A stretch of DNA of 64,000 nt from NCBI GenBank assembly GCA_963210315.1, contig OY723319.1, positions 1,302,001 to 1,366,000 of the forward strand, read 5' to 3'. The number at the start of each line of letters is the position of its first letter. The stretch's first letter is position 1. A model generated the notes under the pieces. The model was not told the DNA's origin and ran no database searches. It saw nothing but the letters and a program-made list of their open reading frames with translations. Below, in pieces: positions 36,601 through 42,587 of this stretch. The DNA is from Rhynchopus euleeides. Lineage: Eukaryota > Euglenozoa > Diplonemea > Diplonemida > Diplonemidae. The position numbers and the translations under genes were made by a program.

Positions 36601-37850
36601 CGGATTTCAACATCGACAAGGACGGGTTGGGGCTGCACCTCGACGCAGAGAGGCTGAAGTGGGGCCCGATCGAGATCACCTCGCATACCGACAAGAGTAA
36701 CGGGCCGCAGGTGCGGCTCAACATGACCCGCGTCGAGCAGTACTTCCGCATCGACGGTGCTGCAGAGATTCTCGGGCAGTATGTCGGGCTGGCGCTGACA
36801 GTGCAGGACTGGGCGGTGGAGGGAACCTTCGTCTACAAGCTTGGCTCCCTTGTGACTTTCGAGGTCACCCTGTACAGCTACGGGCTTCCGGGGAGAGCGA
36901 ACTTCAGCAACACGCTTGAGGCCCGGGTGATCAACCCGGCCGGGCTTGATGCCGTGGTCGAGTTTGTGGGTGCGGTCTGGGACGTCATCGAAGGGGCGGG
37001 TCAGAAAGCTCTCGACGTGGCCCGCGACAACATGCAGACAGCATCAAGGCTGTTGAGTGATGCGAGCGGAGCGTTGGACGACGCACGGAAGGACCTCGGT
37101 GGTGAACTCGATCGCCTGCTGAAGAGGATTCGGGCAATTGACGAGGAAATCGACAGGCTCAGGTCACGATGCCTCCGCTCGACCTGGGACTGTGTCTCAC
37201 TCAACACGGGGAGGTACGCACTCACCCTCTCTGACGCCCAACACCTTTCCGCAGCCCGTGCGCTCTTCCCCGACCCCACAATGCGGGATGCCACTGCCCT
37301 GGGGTTTTTCGACGACCCGGTGGGTACGATCAAAGGTGCAGCTGACGACGCGGGGCAGTACATTAGGGATCGCATCGACGCCATTCGCGACATCTTTGAT
37401 GACTGCATGGATGGTCTAACGTGCTGGAAGGATATTTCCCTGTTGATTAGTGAACGCACTGCCCTTGCCCTGGGGGTGAAGCCGCTGAGGGTAGCCCTCG
37501 ACATCGCTCTGAAGCCGTTCATCGACGCTTTGGAGGCGAAGGCCGATGCGCTGCGCAAGGCACAGGATTTCTGGAGGGTGGCATCAGGTGCCCTCCGCCG
37601 CGTTGGCGACATTGTCCGTGAAGCTGGGGGTGCCATCGAAGGGGTGTTCAAGGTTAACTCCCTCACATTCCGATCGGTGCTCACGAACAAGAATGCTGTG
37701 GTCGAATTTGTTGCGGACATCACCTTCGTGAATCGCAGGTTTCCATTCAAGTTCACCAGCAGGCTGGACTTCGACGGGTTGAAGAGCATCCTGGAATCGA
37801 AGATGAAGAGTCTGCTGAAGTCCAGCTACGGAGGCCTCCCTGGGTTGTAG
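21699..37850 (+). CDS. Giant secreted mosaic protein: WSG beta repeats, GH19 chitinase-like domain, LVIVD propeller
   Basis: An uninterrupted frame of about 5,383 residues. ATG at 21699 gives a signal peptide (MGLQSLRGLCLAVALCTAHG). An in-frame ATG at 21600 would bury it. Counting from 21600, the order is: beta repeats with W-S-G-x-x-x-G motifs (about 150-850), helical region (1489-1640), Cys-rich repeats ending in CC pairs (1740-2114), C-x-CPG-x-IQCC motifs (2118-2199, and a variant at 2401-2436), and a GH19-like domain (2447-2633). After these come more WSG repeats, a Pro/Thr linker (3167-3237), an 11-motif LVIVD propeller region (about 3240-4177), further beta repeats and a C-terminal helical region (5134-5350). 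In the GH19 domain a likely catalytic Glu sits in VGHESGG (residue 2504), followed by the GRFKGRG core. Chitin or glycan cleavage or binding outside the cell is inferred. Confidence 0.85.
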   Translation: MGLQSLRGLCLAVALCTAHGVDMQFGTINVRGAGLGSVQDCESGTQDADATVFIPMLGLEAECEVKRTGCPNGLPTYEILASITSETTTSAPHARGISIPEGTLVLTSSYDADAMTWSGTLTGKMQLSGAEASAVVVLTGETVTSVKVRVRIALPPLRSNSEVIFDVGPPPTEHAPQKWVAKAGISLDTPKGTLGFGRASTTVTHWKYLEESSDEDRDEWSISASLSEGSLYGVRLSSLQLDMKKTANLQWTGEIAAELVSSPFKHLFSLRIDNGAFGALHGLLRVENAGMSFEGQASVTKDAAQDGCTQLKAVGSGKVGQMGFDGVLVQNHCRSKNRYEVQSSVQGGRALVYGGVELQQAQVVLHSDFDTGVWSGSVTGTVELFGAVGAQGKLAFRGDRIESFVVETPEVERVGPVEGRFAVELSDAGTLQGTCTLALITDNVQASGVSFTVSQDLETKAVTLAADVVSMTVLGTRLSGAAIRLTGTKRSAAEGDTFVWSGSIGGKLRVHTTDVHAVVELKDSRFASLQADVSVDFDAVRFTGALDVAEDAAGGDCGVLRLSGDAAVGHVTFDAAMAVHSCADTVGDVRYELQGRTGDMYTNGMHLEEVTVAVQGLVAEGRKTAWKGSVQGQGEWFGATSTVKVNFDGKTFTDAQLDAAFATPFITGTLHFDVFKPECYRNGKSTASVEAEIRVSPSAKPLQLSGTALLSTYERNDECVWDIKLEGQSGGWTSPTGVTVPSVSVELETVDTGASSKNGGALRGRDWKGRATGESGSLKVDIELDSTSDAASQLMLQYASGNVKVTAAIAADCKGSGTVVLRNLGHGLANLEAKAAISVSGCSAGDSSASLLSKNWVASATVKNVVIPVGDRMVVLDVATLTVRNTHNLKSVHLLGGIVGWKLVLHLGFSIPYRSADLTIDARLADPLITVTPAEVLSWFGAQVKLPASLTAAAPGLATALQGLQVKEAKMTMSLGKREMAFSGTATMNSLEYTLSMLLAQRSTTAGWDVGIAVRTAGTPRGLVAVVDKVFDEVQPASVEFVVATNRMASAAFAADGAGLSVRVDVALAELWGTVLDNLPDTIKSQASNAVDVGSGTVALRARVASAREMNLALQLAGDVDLGEGLRMDRLSVMLKLSTVQGNRLGVSVSLRADIGDVVVFPSGFLGVQASKVTPIHGDLSVHMTPDTWDEPFGLTGVRLKFPWALSVGLSPLLVPTKLAFILGGEVASVPAHVTLSAALSNLRQTAFRIAVGEVRLWDVVESLGGCANGCLTSVQKVLENVRMESFTASIAGQRVSVLIGGVDPTVFEAGVHVEVVGLKVLRLIEANGKLSVTPGQGLVGSLETKPMEWGPLTLTHATEAGEGPLFRVVLTKAKRELVLSCATHLFGVSVLFDLDISDAAVHARFTVELASLVSEVELTTDVAAPSFAVQLKGTIATGGLALLGAEWLPVITSVHQEAKDILAAARSALTAAEAAFASAHQDVQDAIAGLKGDAYFAEAKQAVGNTDALLAECEGKDTSCSAADGIAKGWVCAAAQVCRFEWEARVRALEAIGRLQEATGDKVDGLIQAAREAHEVARGVLSYATETLQAAEAAVAAFDEFLVPVGGKVENVITLYSVTWEASASKAQAAVKLSVDAAVLGVRETATFSAELKFDVVAAYLKRLAKRALDFFMSDKDVGALPSQQTDQTGGGAEGSTLPAFGVAGCVPTDGKDINAFVGNAVSCSETRALVGFQLGRFDCIDGAMKFLVTCSRPGVVKRASSCRKLHSSCTDIDAATIAALVPANGLDSHCGADMLTGWELKRSDECGLQLRFEFTCCKRDSSVSYPFVNTASTACQPLKKAAEGVAQFGADLHCDAGEVLRGWGLEDCGSGLVSGRVALACHARVKAEFPPFLAPLPDCYPTLGKAVGDLTLFAAVQCTDGLALNGAHLDSWNCDNRVADMKYKQWCMGAALPLRSSECKTLHTECAGSAGGNLDVLAAHALDCGTGHAMTYYAAKRCTGGTGDEMQFEYKCCPLQASGSEVSHSNGACVSFATAPLDQLRQHPLRCGPERALKAISVAGCGTSQHRFEYECIGAASPPATQCKINNVGGFCYDATQCAGSGGAATPGYCPGAKNIQCCIGGGPAPCTVSGVAGSCVDVSVCSAGGGVSTPGRCPGATEIQCCVERGPYACHVEGNVKLCVYVSDALAADVEVCHSGGFFSTPTGAVTMDVAVNGQERVVVAVGEATLQCEEETGVKVLQMAFGETPKTALQQVSVEQTVKHLPIQLAVVATLFTIAPPRQLTWIGELLNGVIKQEDASPEVEPSQEQMEQRSLQLQSTADALQKHLPAGKPQAIDPLAHGPTEPLPTTGGAAPALSDVSGSVLSCQTQYGGYIGHCIGRQQCTGATFGGLCSGSVCCVEETAPAAVTDARLTLNHFKLLFEGVTGASAEALFPYFNEALQLVVPASSGVEKLQQCHRVAAFIAQVGHESGGLQHCEELGSGAAYEPPSDLAATLGNTQAGDGGRFKGRGVLPLKGRQEYTAAGTALGLDLLTKPEQVCFPSVAFKAAAWFWNSRNLSRYADVATDAAFAELTEHVSGGRAGLTGRLERWGKAYGLMDCKQHDSGAGGPQGGTQDWAKDLLTELDDLEDSWVSTGRWGTALEDTSPGLADYFDIQFSVQKFLAADLHTKLFIGLPTELSSLKALHLPHKLTFTQSGVPFFDGSIAYEAPSCPFNGLAMLNSLRIPGVDSLLRITHAVFDPCMFVLHTSASGDAATPFLELGAATAANTSVSVYGLEVSNFEADVKATQVESLRDGVRWAGSASGTLHLFGATVAAHVVFTGTELEQLNVNVSYERAGLGFRASINLTTSGCSSTNAGSVELNVAAIPFKGSGSIRQQDVCAADGKTALWGIAVESEAPVVFAGLTLSAVRAELQSSMANDSEGVQRETWSGSVGGTMQLGNTAQASGEIHFDESGYQSFRVAGNVTLGPVAAAVDMSVIKELRAMWGRGVVEIAGSSGGSLPKFTASIRHVYERTAANAHRPLWDVSGILDSMEISGVELKSVSVGFTARETDKGLTWSGSVSGSADVMGAKVWFSANFVDGKFTDLEGEVSLSGDGFFFGGKIKIPASREGQCSGIVASGALTMSGSEGSGTPPPPPPFTPNPTPMPPPPTPAPPTPVPPTAIPPTAAPPTPAPPTSAPPTPAPPTSAPPTPVPTLPLVPVEVYPRVVTTDATSFFTDVVVHPEQAVYFAVSKSEVTAFSIYTLASTGVKQALVRAAGGVSSTMASALHPDRVFVAGGSGLDILTYTTSVNGFQGIGGGSPANLQQMCAIDNIFIAAASAQGVQIVDVSDVSNVVVRGTYPQAASTVQCSKYHLYTVTGGVFRVLNAVDRQSITQQGGLSAHATYSTARLLLSAADPQQVLLCGLQGTANVFQVIDVKNPTQPRLVNSIALSGTCRAMSMAHNIVHVATADKDTVTYIDLQDPNRPTIVASIEGGADVPATVVDIAAVGYYSITVNKVGGSAVLDVTRKFRDDKLLHVKPIFKLMNEGEQSMREAVVSPSYPTVMFSYTSTGFYSMLQRRSVATGILQAEYKTSSPIVSFAVCRGLAYVYWDEKLHVITMFATKPEEIAAITLSVPWGRTVVASGDIVAVGCLYGNVALIDVGGSPSLPTERGTFKAAGGIGKLVLDGRRVYLNTNPNTNNEMQVFDISSLTSPVELGKQPLTLTAATSFVVSTQVAHTATGREVRKHAYLSFSYKKVEIYDVTDPANMHKVGEIPTPSGATYTMGCSQDMLHVGIGTSLRLFDVRDATKPVEITTVDKTLFGIRGNSPGAMTILGSTAYLVWGSLMSVVDSTPVLGSLSSKYGTSVAVSNDGKFAFVSTSTAITVVDISIPTSPTKLYSLGFYITKNMVYYGQHLYVSEYSNQGLLIFAAHEAKSRLTLVGRSTTSFPGRGLAVHGRHAYVVSDDGSSQRLKVYEVSDKTKPRLLQDIPVSGAKDVAVTGRYVYVLKSTGMSIFRRDSDSQLPSVGSEAAPKDASLENVAVRGNNVFVIASATSHHTAGLYVYDITSRSNPVLLGHHTDEGVAKPTRLQVVGNFAYYGSLGSGATVVDVSDPANPLRVRSYTQDIIIDIHVDYKGYLHWISMGTGYQMAMPSLGVGEGDSDAAPYHTTMPLFEDDVCSADGVQLGYCQEGSCLAYLDAHVKKCTVLGHRSGRDAEAMGVAAPRTGAVQGDSFGFSVTVVYRECAGEGQNKYEIDGSASSVFDVHGLKMVNASLGLNGTNVTGKGDLVWSGEASATVTGIFGGSAQGTVAFYDGTLQSIQLETEFQTLNGALKSAIQFVHFFGADVAQGTTYTVIQLGDFEPLKLVGTLTYTYSTGVMRLQGTLSTPWGAFSTTTFDVNSTGNGGDPDMRLEEQYWEGVVRAEGDVLSAEFEFDSLSVTTVRLSVTYALGPLRLTASYGTDCKGTGALRLENMPFGIPVMNVDVEYEHSCTEPETDFWRATGSLPGGLRIPFFTTHLRIDAVQVQVTSSDSGDVSVKISGVLFGNFLVSIDFDLPLDPNTLWLRGVWIDGAEGTPDSLSSTWLSGDSGTTSGFQSSAPEGAPDSLYDGMKSVPLQGAVIEINLGAGEMCIKAGGKLLGAHVNGVLAMQKGGDGWSFGMKFSIDQSEIEKLDLGPLQLVGEAISFAAPRELSFGYAQQEVTLSNGVSIGAGLTLEAFVGSDSPTLAPLLLPLQAFPPLISRVNKVKDSEKNGFLMRAQLVSTEEVMVFVDLEGTVPLLGNLIVLTQLSLAFGVKQEEAKVGLAVEGFVSIDGQLLGMQGMVAYTTTSALEIATVVRAREPWVEPFGLPALTILFDPVPLAVRMALTPPSIPRSFAFFGAAELAGTNATLVAIADLNNFQNVGFHLKVHNFDMKRIITQVGRCGVCVSGIGSVLFDLKIDYLETSFNPDFVNPLTVTILNEVQIIPPGIHFKLQNLTMWGVLKIRQADFNIDKDGLGLHLDAERLKWGPIEITSHTDKSNGPQVRLNMTRVEQYFRIDGAAEILGQYVGLALTVQDWAVEGTFVYKLGSLVTFEVTLYSYGLPGRANFSNTLEARVINPAGLDAVVEFVGAVWDVIEGAGQKALDVARDNMQTASRLLSDASGALDDARKDLGGELDRLLKRIRAIDEEIDRLRSRCLRSTWDCVSLNTGRYALTLSDAQHLSAARALFPDPTMRDATALGFFDDPVGTIKGAADDAGQYIRDRIDAIRDIFDDCMDGLTCWKDISLLISERTALALGVKPLRVALDIALKPFIDALEAKADALRKAQDFWRVASGALRRVGDIVREAGGAIEGVFKVNSLTFRSVLTNKNAVVEFVADITFVNRRFPFKFTSRLDFDGLKSILESKMKSLLKSSYGGLPGL
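28933..29500 (+). other. GH19 chitinase-like domain within the giant protein
   Basis: The segment has the GH19 landmarks known from chitinases and phage-type endolysins: AAFIAQVGHESGGLQ with the catalytic Glu, a second acidic pair EEL about ten residues on, GRFKGRGVLPLKGRQEY, YTAAGTALGLDLLTKPEQV, and AAAWFWNSRNL near the end. Length (about 185 residues) fits the compact endolysin-type GH19. It is flanked upstream by Cys motifs of the C-x-CPG-x-IQCC type, which often accompany wall-degrading domains. Activity is untested. Confidence 0.8.
31318..34130 (+). other. LVIVD beta-propeller region of giant gene copy A
   Basis: About eleven repeats of the LVIVD type, each a hydrophobic strand followed by (V/I)-(D/E)-(V/I/L)-x-(D/N)-x-x-x-P-x-x-(L/V), for example VQIVDVSDVSNVVVRGTY, LRLFDVRDATKPVEITTV and ATVVDVSDPANPLRVRSY. 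LVIVD repeats form extracellular beta-propellers. A Pro/Thr linker precedes the region and a short Cys cluster follows it. Confidence 0.8.
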
Positions 37851-39370
37851 TCCAGGATCACTTGAGTGTCGATCAAGGACGATCGGCACTGTCAGAATCA
37901 ACTTGTGTTCTCTCATTCTGCACATTGTATTCTTGAACGATTTGAACGATTTTTGGCCGTGCTCGTAGCATTCCCCGTTGAGGGGGTCGCTATTTCGTGT
38001 TCTCCTGGCCGCACGGAGGCATTGCCTTACGTCGCCTCTTCCTCTTTTCCTTTGGTGGTGTGTTGGTCTGGCACAGAGGGCGGGACCGTGCTGATATGCA
38101 CAGTGACGACTCTCCCTTTTGTTTTGTGCCCGCCTCCACCGAGATTCGGCTGATGCCTCTCAGACTGGGGGCGGGCGGTCGCCGACCCTTTTCTGTACGA
38201 GGTTTTCCACAGGCTGCACACCTGCCCCGCGGCTGTGTGGCAGTCTTCGCGGAGTGCAATGCGAAGGTCTGGCCTGACGTGGTGTGACTATTTAGACTCC
38301 AGGTGTCTCCACCCTTCCTGGTCTGGGGAGCCTCGGTACCCAAGCAGTTTTCGGTCATGCCCTGGACCACGGCCGTGCTAGACTCCTGGTGCAGGCACCC
38401 GTCATGGTCCGGGGACGGCCCCCCCAGGCAGTTTAACGTCTTACCCAGGACCTTTTTTTTTTCCCTCTTGTGTCCCATGCCTTGTTTGCAGTGATCGCAT
38501 TGTTGGCCATCCTTGCTGTAGTTCGGCATGCCGCCCTTCCCACCTTCCCCCACCCCCTCCCCGGCGGTTTTGCTCTCCGTGTGGTTTGGTGGTACTGGTG
38601 AGCCATCTGGGGAAAGAACCTTGACAATCCCGGGCCGGCAGTACGTTCGTCACCCCCACGGGCTCGGCCGGTTTCTAAACCTTTAGGCAATCTACGTCCG
38701 CAGGCCAAGAACCCGGTGTGCAGATGCACGTTGGGAGCCCCCTGAAGTCCGCACACGCCCTCTCTGAGTAGTCCCCGACCAAGCGCTGGCCTCTCTGACC
38801 GACTACCATGCCGCCGCAGGCCAAGAACCCGGTGTGCCGAAGCACATTGGGAGCCCCCTGAAGTCAACACAGCACCCCGCCAGTGGCTCCAGCTGTCCCT
38901 CCCCATGTCAGTTCTTTCCCCTCTTCCTCCCCGTTCCCTCACCTGTGCCTGGTTGGTTGTCTGCTACGCCAAGCATTCGTCAACCAGGAGAATTTGACGA
39001 AGCAGTCATCCTGAAGAACTGCCTCCGAACGACGTGCTTTCCAGACCACAGTGTTTTGTAAGTGCAAAGACAGTGCAGTGCTTTACTCACCTTCGTCTCG
39101 ACACTCCAAGACCTGCTGGCGTCCCTCCCTTCAATTGCCTTTGATTTGTCGTGCTTCCTTTCAGCGGAATTTATCAGGAATACTTCGTGTAATCATATCA
39201 GCCCATGTGCATTCCGACCCCGCAATGTTATACTCGACCGGTTGAAAGGGAAGCTCTCTTCAGACTTGCTCTGCACCCATTTTGCTATTTTCAACCCTGC
39301 CTTGGGTGGGTGGTACACACCCCCTGTTGCCACGAGTAGGACTGATGCCTTGTCTCCTGTTGCCCATGAA
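37851..39370. other. 3' flank of the giant gene and gene-poor spacer
   Basis: 1.5 kb without recognisable coding sequence. It begins with the 3' untranslated region of the giant gene. Around 38295-38455 there are two diverged copies of a unit of about 80 bp (GACTCC(A/T)GGTG...TGGTC(T/C)GGGGA). A clearer direct repeat at 38698-38865 is listed separately. Confidence 0.6.
38698..38865. repeat. Two direct copies of a 52-bp unit
   Basis: CCGCAGGCCAAGAACCCGGT and the following 32 bases occur at 38698-38749 and 38814-38865 with a few mismatches, spaced 116 bp start to start. No function is recognised. Confidence 0.8.
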
Positions 39371-39478
39371 CCCCCCCCCACCCCACCCCACCCCACCCCA
39401 CCCCACCCCACCCCACCCCACCCCACCCCACCCCACCCCACCCCACCCCACCCCACCCCACCCCACCCCCCCCCCCCC
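39371..39478. repeat. (CCCCA)n satellite ending in poly-C
   Basis: About 20 tandem CCCCA pentamers, followed by a C run that directly abuts the TAGG end of the next element. Confidence 0.95.
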
Positions 39479-40426
39479 TAGGCACACAGGGTATGCGAAT
39501 CGTATTCTCGCACATTCTCGCATGTGCGAGAATTTGATGAAATTCTCGCATGTCTCGCACATTCTCGCATGATTCTCGCATATGCGAGAATATGCGAGAA
39601 TGGATTTTTTCCCAGTTCTACCCTCACGCAACCCCACCCACTCGCACCCTGACCTCACTGGTGCACGTGGGGATATCAGACGATGTCGGTGTTCATATCG
39701 ATGTCATCCACGGTCTTCGTTTTCACTGTGGCTGTCGCCATGTTCTCCAGTGCTATCCTGCAGGCGAGAGGGGGTACCCACCACCCGTGAACCCCAGCAC
39801 ACCACCTGCCTGCCTCAGGCACAACTTGCCGGTGTCCTCATCTGGCGATACGCGTGCTCGTCTTTCTTCCCCCGCGGTGGTGATGCTGAAGATGCAGTCC
39901 ACGTTCGTCATACTCAGCCAGGTCTGCCGACACTCCACCACGTACGGCCAAAGGCGGGGAGGAGGGCTGCCTTGGCTTTCTTCCAGAAGGCCAAGGGGGT
40001 GTCGGCAACAAGGTGTGCCGCACTCAGGACCAGGTAGGCCTTGAACTCCTCCCGACAACATCCTTGTGAAAAACAGTAAAAATTGCATCCCTGGCCCCCT
40101 CATCGTCGAGGGGAGAAACCCTCAAAATACCCTGTGAGAACCACCTCCGTGTCAATATGTGGACAGGCTTGAACACGTCGCGTGACGGCTACACCACCCA
40201 AACTGCCTCCAACTGCCTTCAGGTGGCAGACTACTTGGAGAATTGAAGGCGTGATGCTGGGTGCGAGTCGAATATAGTGAAAAGGAGACAGTTTCCTTGA
40301 CCTACTGCCTTGTCTACCCATTCTCGCATCATGCGAGAATCATTCTCGCATGCGAGAATCATGCGAGAATCCGTGCGAGAATAATTCTCGCATGCGAGAA
40401 TACGATTCGCATACCCTGTGTGCCTA
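39479..40426. mobile_element. TIR element with iterated ATTCTCGCA palindromes, hAT-derived
   Basis: 948 bp. The left end TAGGCACACAGGGTATGCGA and the following CGTATTCTCGCA are repeated in reverse complement at the right end (..CATACCCTGTGTGCCTA). Inside each end lies a cluster of ATTCTCGCA/TGCGAGAAT units in both orientations (39506-39602 and 40318-40402), like subterminal transposase-binding arrays. The interior holds a decayed hAT transposase C-terminus on the minus strand. Poly-C lies on the left, and the right end abuts another TIR element. Confidence 0.75.
39870..40051 (-). pseudogene. hAT transposase C-terminal (dimerisation) remnant
   Basis: Minus-strand frame 40051-39914 reads a segment with HLVADTPLAFWKKAKAALLP, resembling the D-P-L-x-W-W-x-x-x-x-x-x-x-P-x-L block of the hAT dimerisation domain, then stops. 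In a neighbouring frame the expected next motif follows: CIFSITTAGEERRARVSP, like the F-S-x-x-G-x-x-x-x-x-x-R-x-x-L block. Together they indicate a frameshifted remnant of an autonomous hAT ancestor. The motif match is by eye. Confidence 0.5.
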
Positions 40427-40632
40427 GGGCGGGTCGAAAGCCTGTCCCAAAATGGGGTTTTTCGACATAGCAGCCGCGGCCCTCTATTTGACCTTCTGAC
40501 CCCCCAGAACCCACCATACCCCGGTTTTTGGGCCCTAGGAGTCCGATTTTCGGGCTCCCGAGCCCCGGAAAGTCGATTTTTGATGATGTCAAAATTTTGT
40601 TCCCTATACTGCACCTCAGGGTCACGCACGGG
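40425..40632 (+). repeat. Left TIR of the 1.5-kb element
   Basis: Inverted copy of 41746-41963 with few mismatches. Confidence 0.85.
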
Positions 40633-41745
40633 TTCGCCAGTCCACTATCAGCCCATGTGCAGGCCCACTTTCTCGACCTCCTCCACCCCTTCCTCCCCTG
40701 CGTCCTCAAGACCCTCCATAGGTGCCAATCCTGCATCTTTCGACCCTCTTCCCACTCCAGCGTCGCACCAAACTGTTGAATGCGGGCAGCCACCATCTCC
40801 TTCTCTGTATACACTGCCAGATCATGCAAAGATGCATACTGATGCAGAGTGGGAACCGTCATCAACTTGCACAGTGTGCGGTGCTTGGCTGCAAGGGACA
40901 GGCGGCACAACTGGCCACTGCTCCGACACTGAGATGCTGGTCTGGCCAACGAACTCTTTGTAAGTTGAAAGGTCTCCTCTGTCGGGAGGGGGGTTTGCGA
41001 ACCAACCCTCACGACTTGCTCATGGCTTGCTGAGCAGGGCGTGCAATGACTTTCTGATTATTCAGGACGTGCATTCGAAGCCCGCGCACTTCTTCTGTGA
41101 AATGGTTGTTGCGAGAGTTGCACTGTGTGATTCCTTGATCCCCTTCCTCGCCTCAGCGTACGGAGGACGCTTGAATGTCCCGAGCATATCCTTCGCAGCG
41201 TCTTTAGCCAGTTCCGCGCACTCGTCATTTACATAAGGCGCGTGCAGCATAAATACCCGGACACTGTTCTGAGACCAGGTCCCACAGGACCCTGGTCTTG
41301 AGCGCCAGAAGAGAACCTTGATGATAAGCTCGGGCTCTGCGTTGCAGCTGGGTACTCGCTGCGCTCTTCCACCTCCCTTGACTGTCTGCATCCACAGGAG
41401 AAATGCTTCGCAGATAACGGCAGCAGTGGCAAGTGTTTAGTCGGGACAGTTTACCTGCCTTGCATTCTAAGAGAGCATTCTCATGAGGGCATCAACACTA
41501 ATGCATCACTGTCGGCTATGATGACATCCTCCCTGTTCCTGGCAGCTCCGAGTTCAATAGCAGGCCACCCAACGACTGTGTCAGATGGCAGTATTCGATG
41601 GCATCTTCTCACTGTCCGAATCGTTGGGATACGACGTTGTTTGTGGCGCGGATGAGCGGTTGCATCAGAAAATCACAGCCGCAGGATGGTGTGCGCTCGG
41701 ACGTCCCAGGATGAGAGTGTTTTACTATCTGCCCGTGGCAGGCGT

Positions 41746-41963
41746 CCGTGCCATGACCCGGAGGTGCAGTATAGGGAACGGAAAAATTGACATCATCAAA
41801 AATCGACTTTCCGGGGCTCGGGAGCCCGAAAATCGGACTCCTAGGGCCCAAAAACCGGGGTATGGTGGGTTCTGGGGGGTCAGAAGGTCAAATAGAGGGC
41901 CGCGGCTGCTATGTCGAAAAACACCATTTTGGGACAAAAAAACGGGGCTTTCGACCCCCCCTA
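41746..41963 (-). repeat. Right TIR of the 1.5-kb element
   Basis: Inverted copy of 40425-40632. About ten extra bases lie near 41933-41946. Confidence 0.85.
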
Positions 41964-42534
41964 CCCCCCCCCCCCCCCCGCTCCCCGTTTCTCTTTGAAC
42001 TCCGGAACACCGGGCCCTCTCTCCTCTCCCACCGACACTCCCCACCCCACTTCAGTACCCACGTCAGGGTCGAATCAAAGCAACGGCGTCTCTCTTGCCC
42101 CTCGGGTGAGGGCGGCAGCCAAGCCAGCAGTTGGTGACGCGGAACTCTCTGCAAGCTTGTTTGGGCACAGCGTTGAACCTTGCCTCGTGTGGGCTTCCAC
42201 CCCCTTCATCCTGTTGCAGAGTCCACGGGCTCCTCCGAAACCCAGCACTCCAACGCGGCTTAGCGCACACGAGCAAACAGCTGTATCCCGATCGTATTCC
42301 CCAAAACCCCTCTTGCTTTCAACTTTCCACATCAGTTCTTCTTTGTGATGTGCCTGGTCATGATGAGTGCCTTTTGTTGCGTGCTTTGTCTTGGGCAGCA
42401 ACGTCGCGAGGGTGGGTGCCGGTAGCCCCTACACGAGAACTGAAGAAAGCCTGCCAGCTCATTCTTTTTTCTTCCAACAAGGTACTTGTCAGGCGGAAAT
42501 GCAGCGATAGGGGAAGTGCTAGGTGCTTGCCGTC

Positions 42535-42587
42535 ACACACAGTCTTATGCGCCTGCCAATCACACACCAACACTTCCGCAGGCAAAA
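42535..42587 (-). pseudogene. Possible MYND-type zinc-finger relic
   Basis: One minus-strand frame reads FCLRKCW and the next frame reads CDWQAHKTVC. Together, with a frameshift between, they fit the last part of a MYND finger (Y/F-C-x3-C-x2-3-D-W-x2-H-K-x2-C). The upstream C-x2-C ligands were not found. This is a short match by eye and could be chance. Confidence 0.3.

Larger units (their letters stand above)
40425..41963. mobile_element. 1.5-kb TIR element with about 210-bp inverted repeats
   Basis: The left arm (40425-40632) and right arm (41746-41963) are highly similar inverted repeats, starting TAGGGCGGGTCGAAAGCC on the left and ending GGCTTTCGACCCCCCCTA on the right. Shared inner blocks include TTCGACATAGCAGCCGCGGC and TGGGCCCTAGGAGTCCGATT. 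Its left TA overlaps the right TA of the preceding element, and its right end abuts a C run of about 16. No transposase was recognised in the 1.1-kb interior. A weak zinc-finger-like frame on the minus strand (about 40850-40960) has a C-x7-H-x3-C spacing. Confidence 0.75.

Noticed and set aside
39371-39478. (CCCCA)n tract as telomeric repeat
   Set aside because: The unit is not a known telomere repeat, the tract is short and internal, and it has unique sequence on both sides.
39506-40402. ATTCTCGCA repeats as a CRISPR array
   Set aside because: The units are 9 bp, irregularly spaced, in both orientations and lie at the ends of a TIR element in a eukaryotic context.
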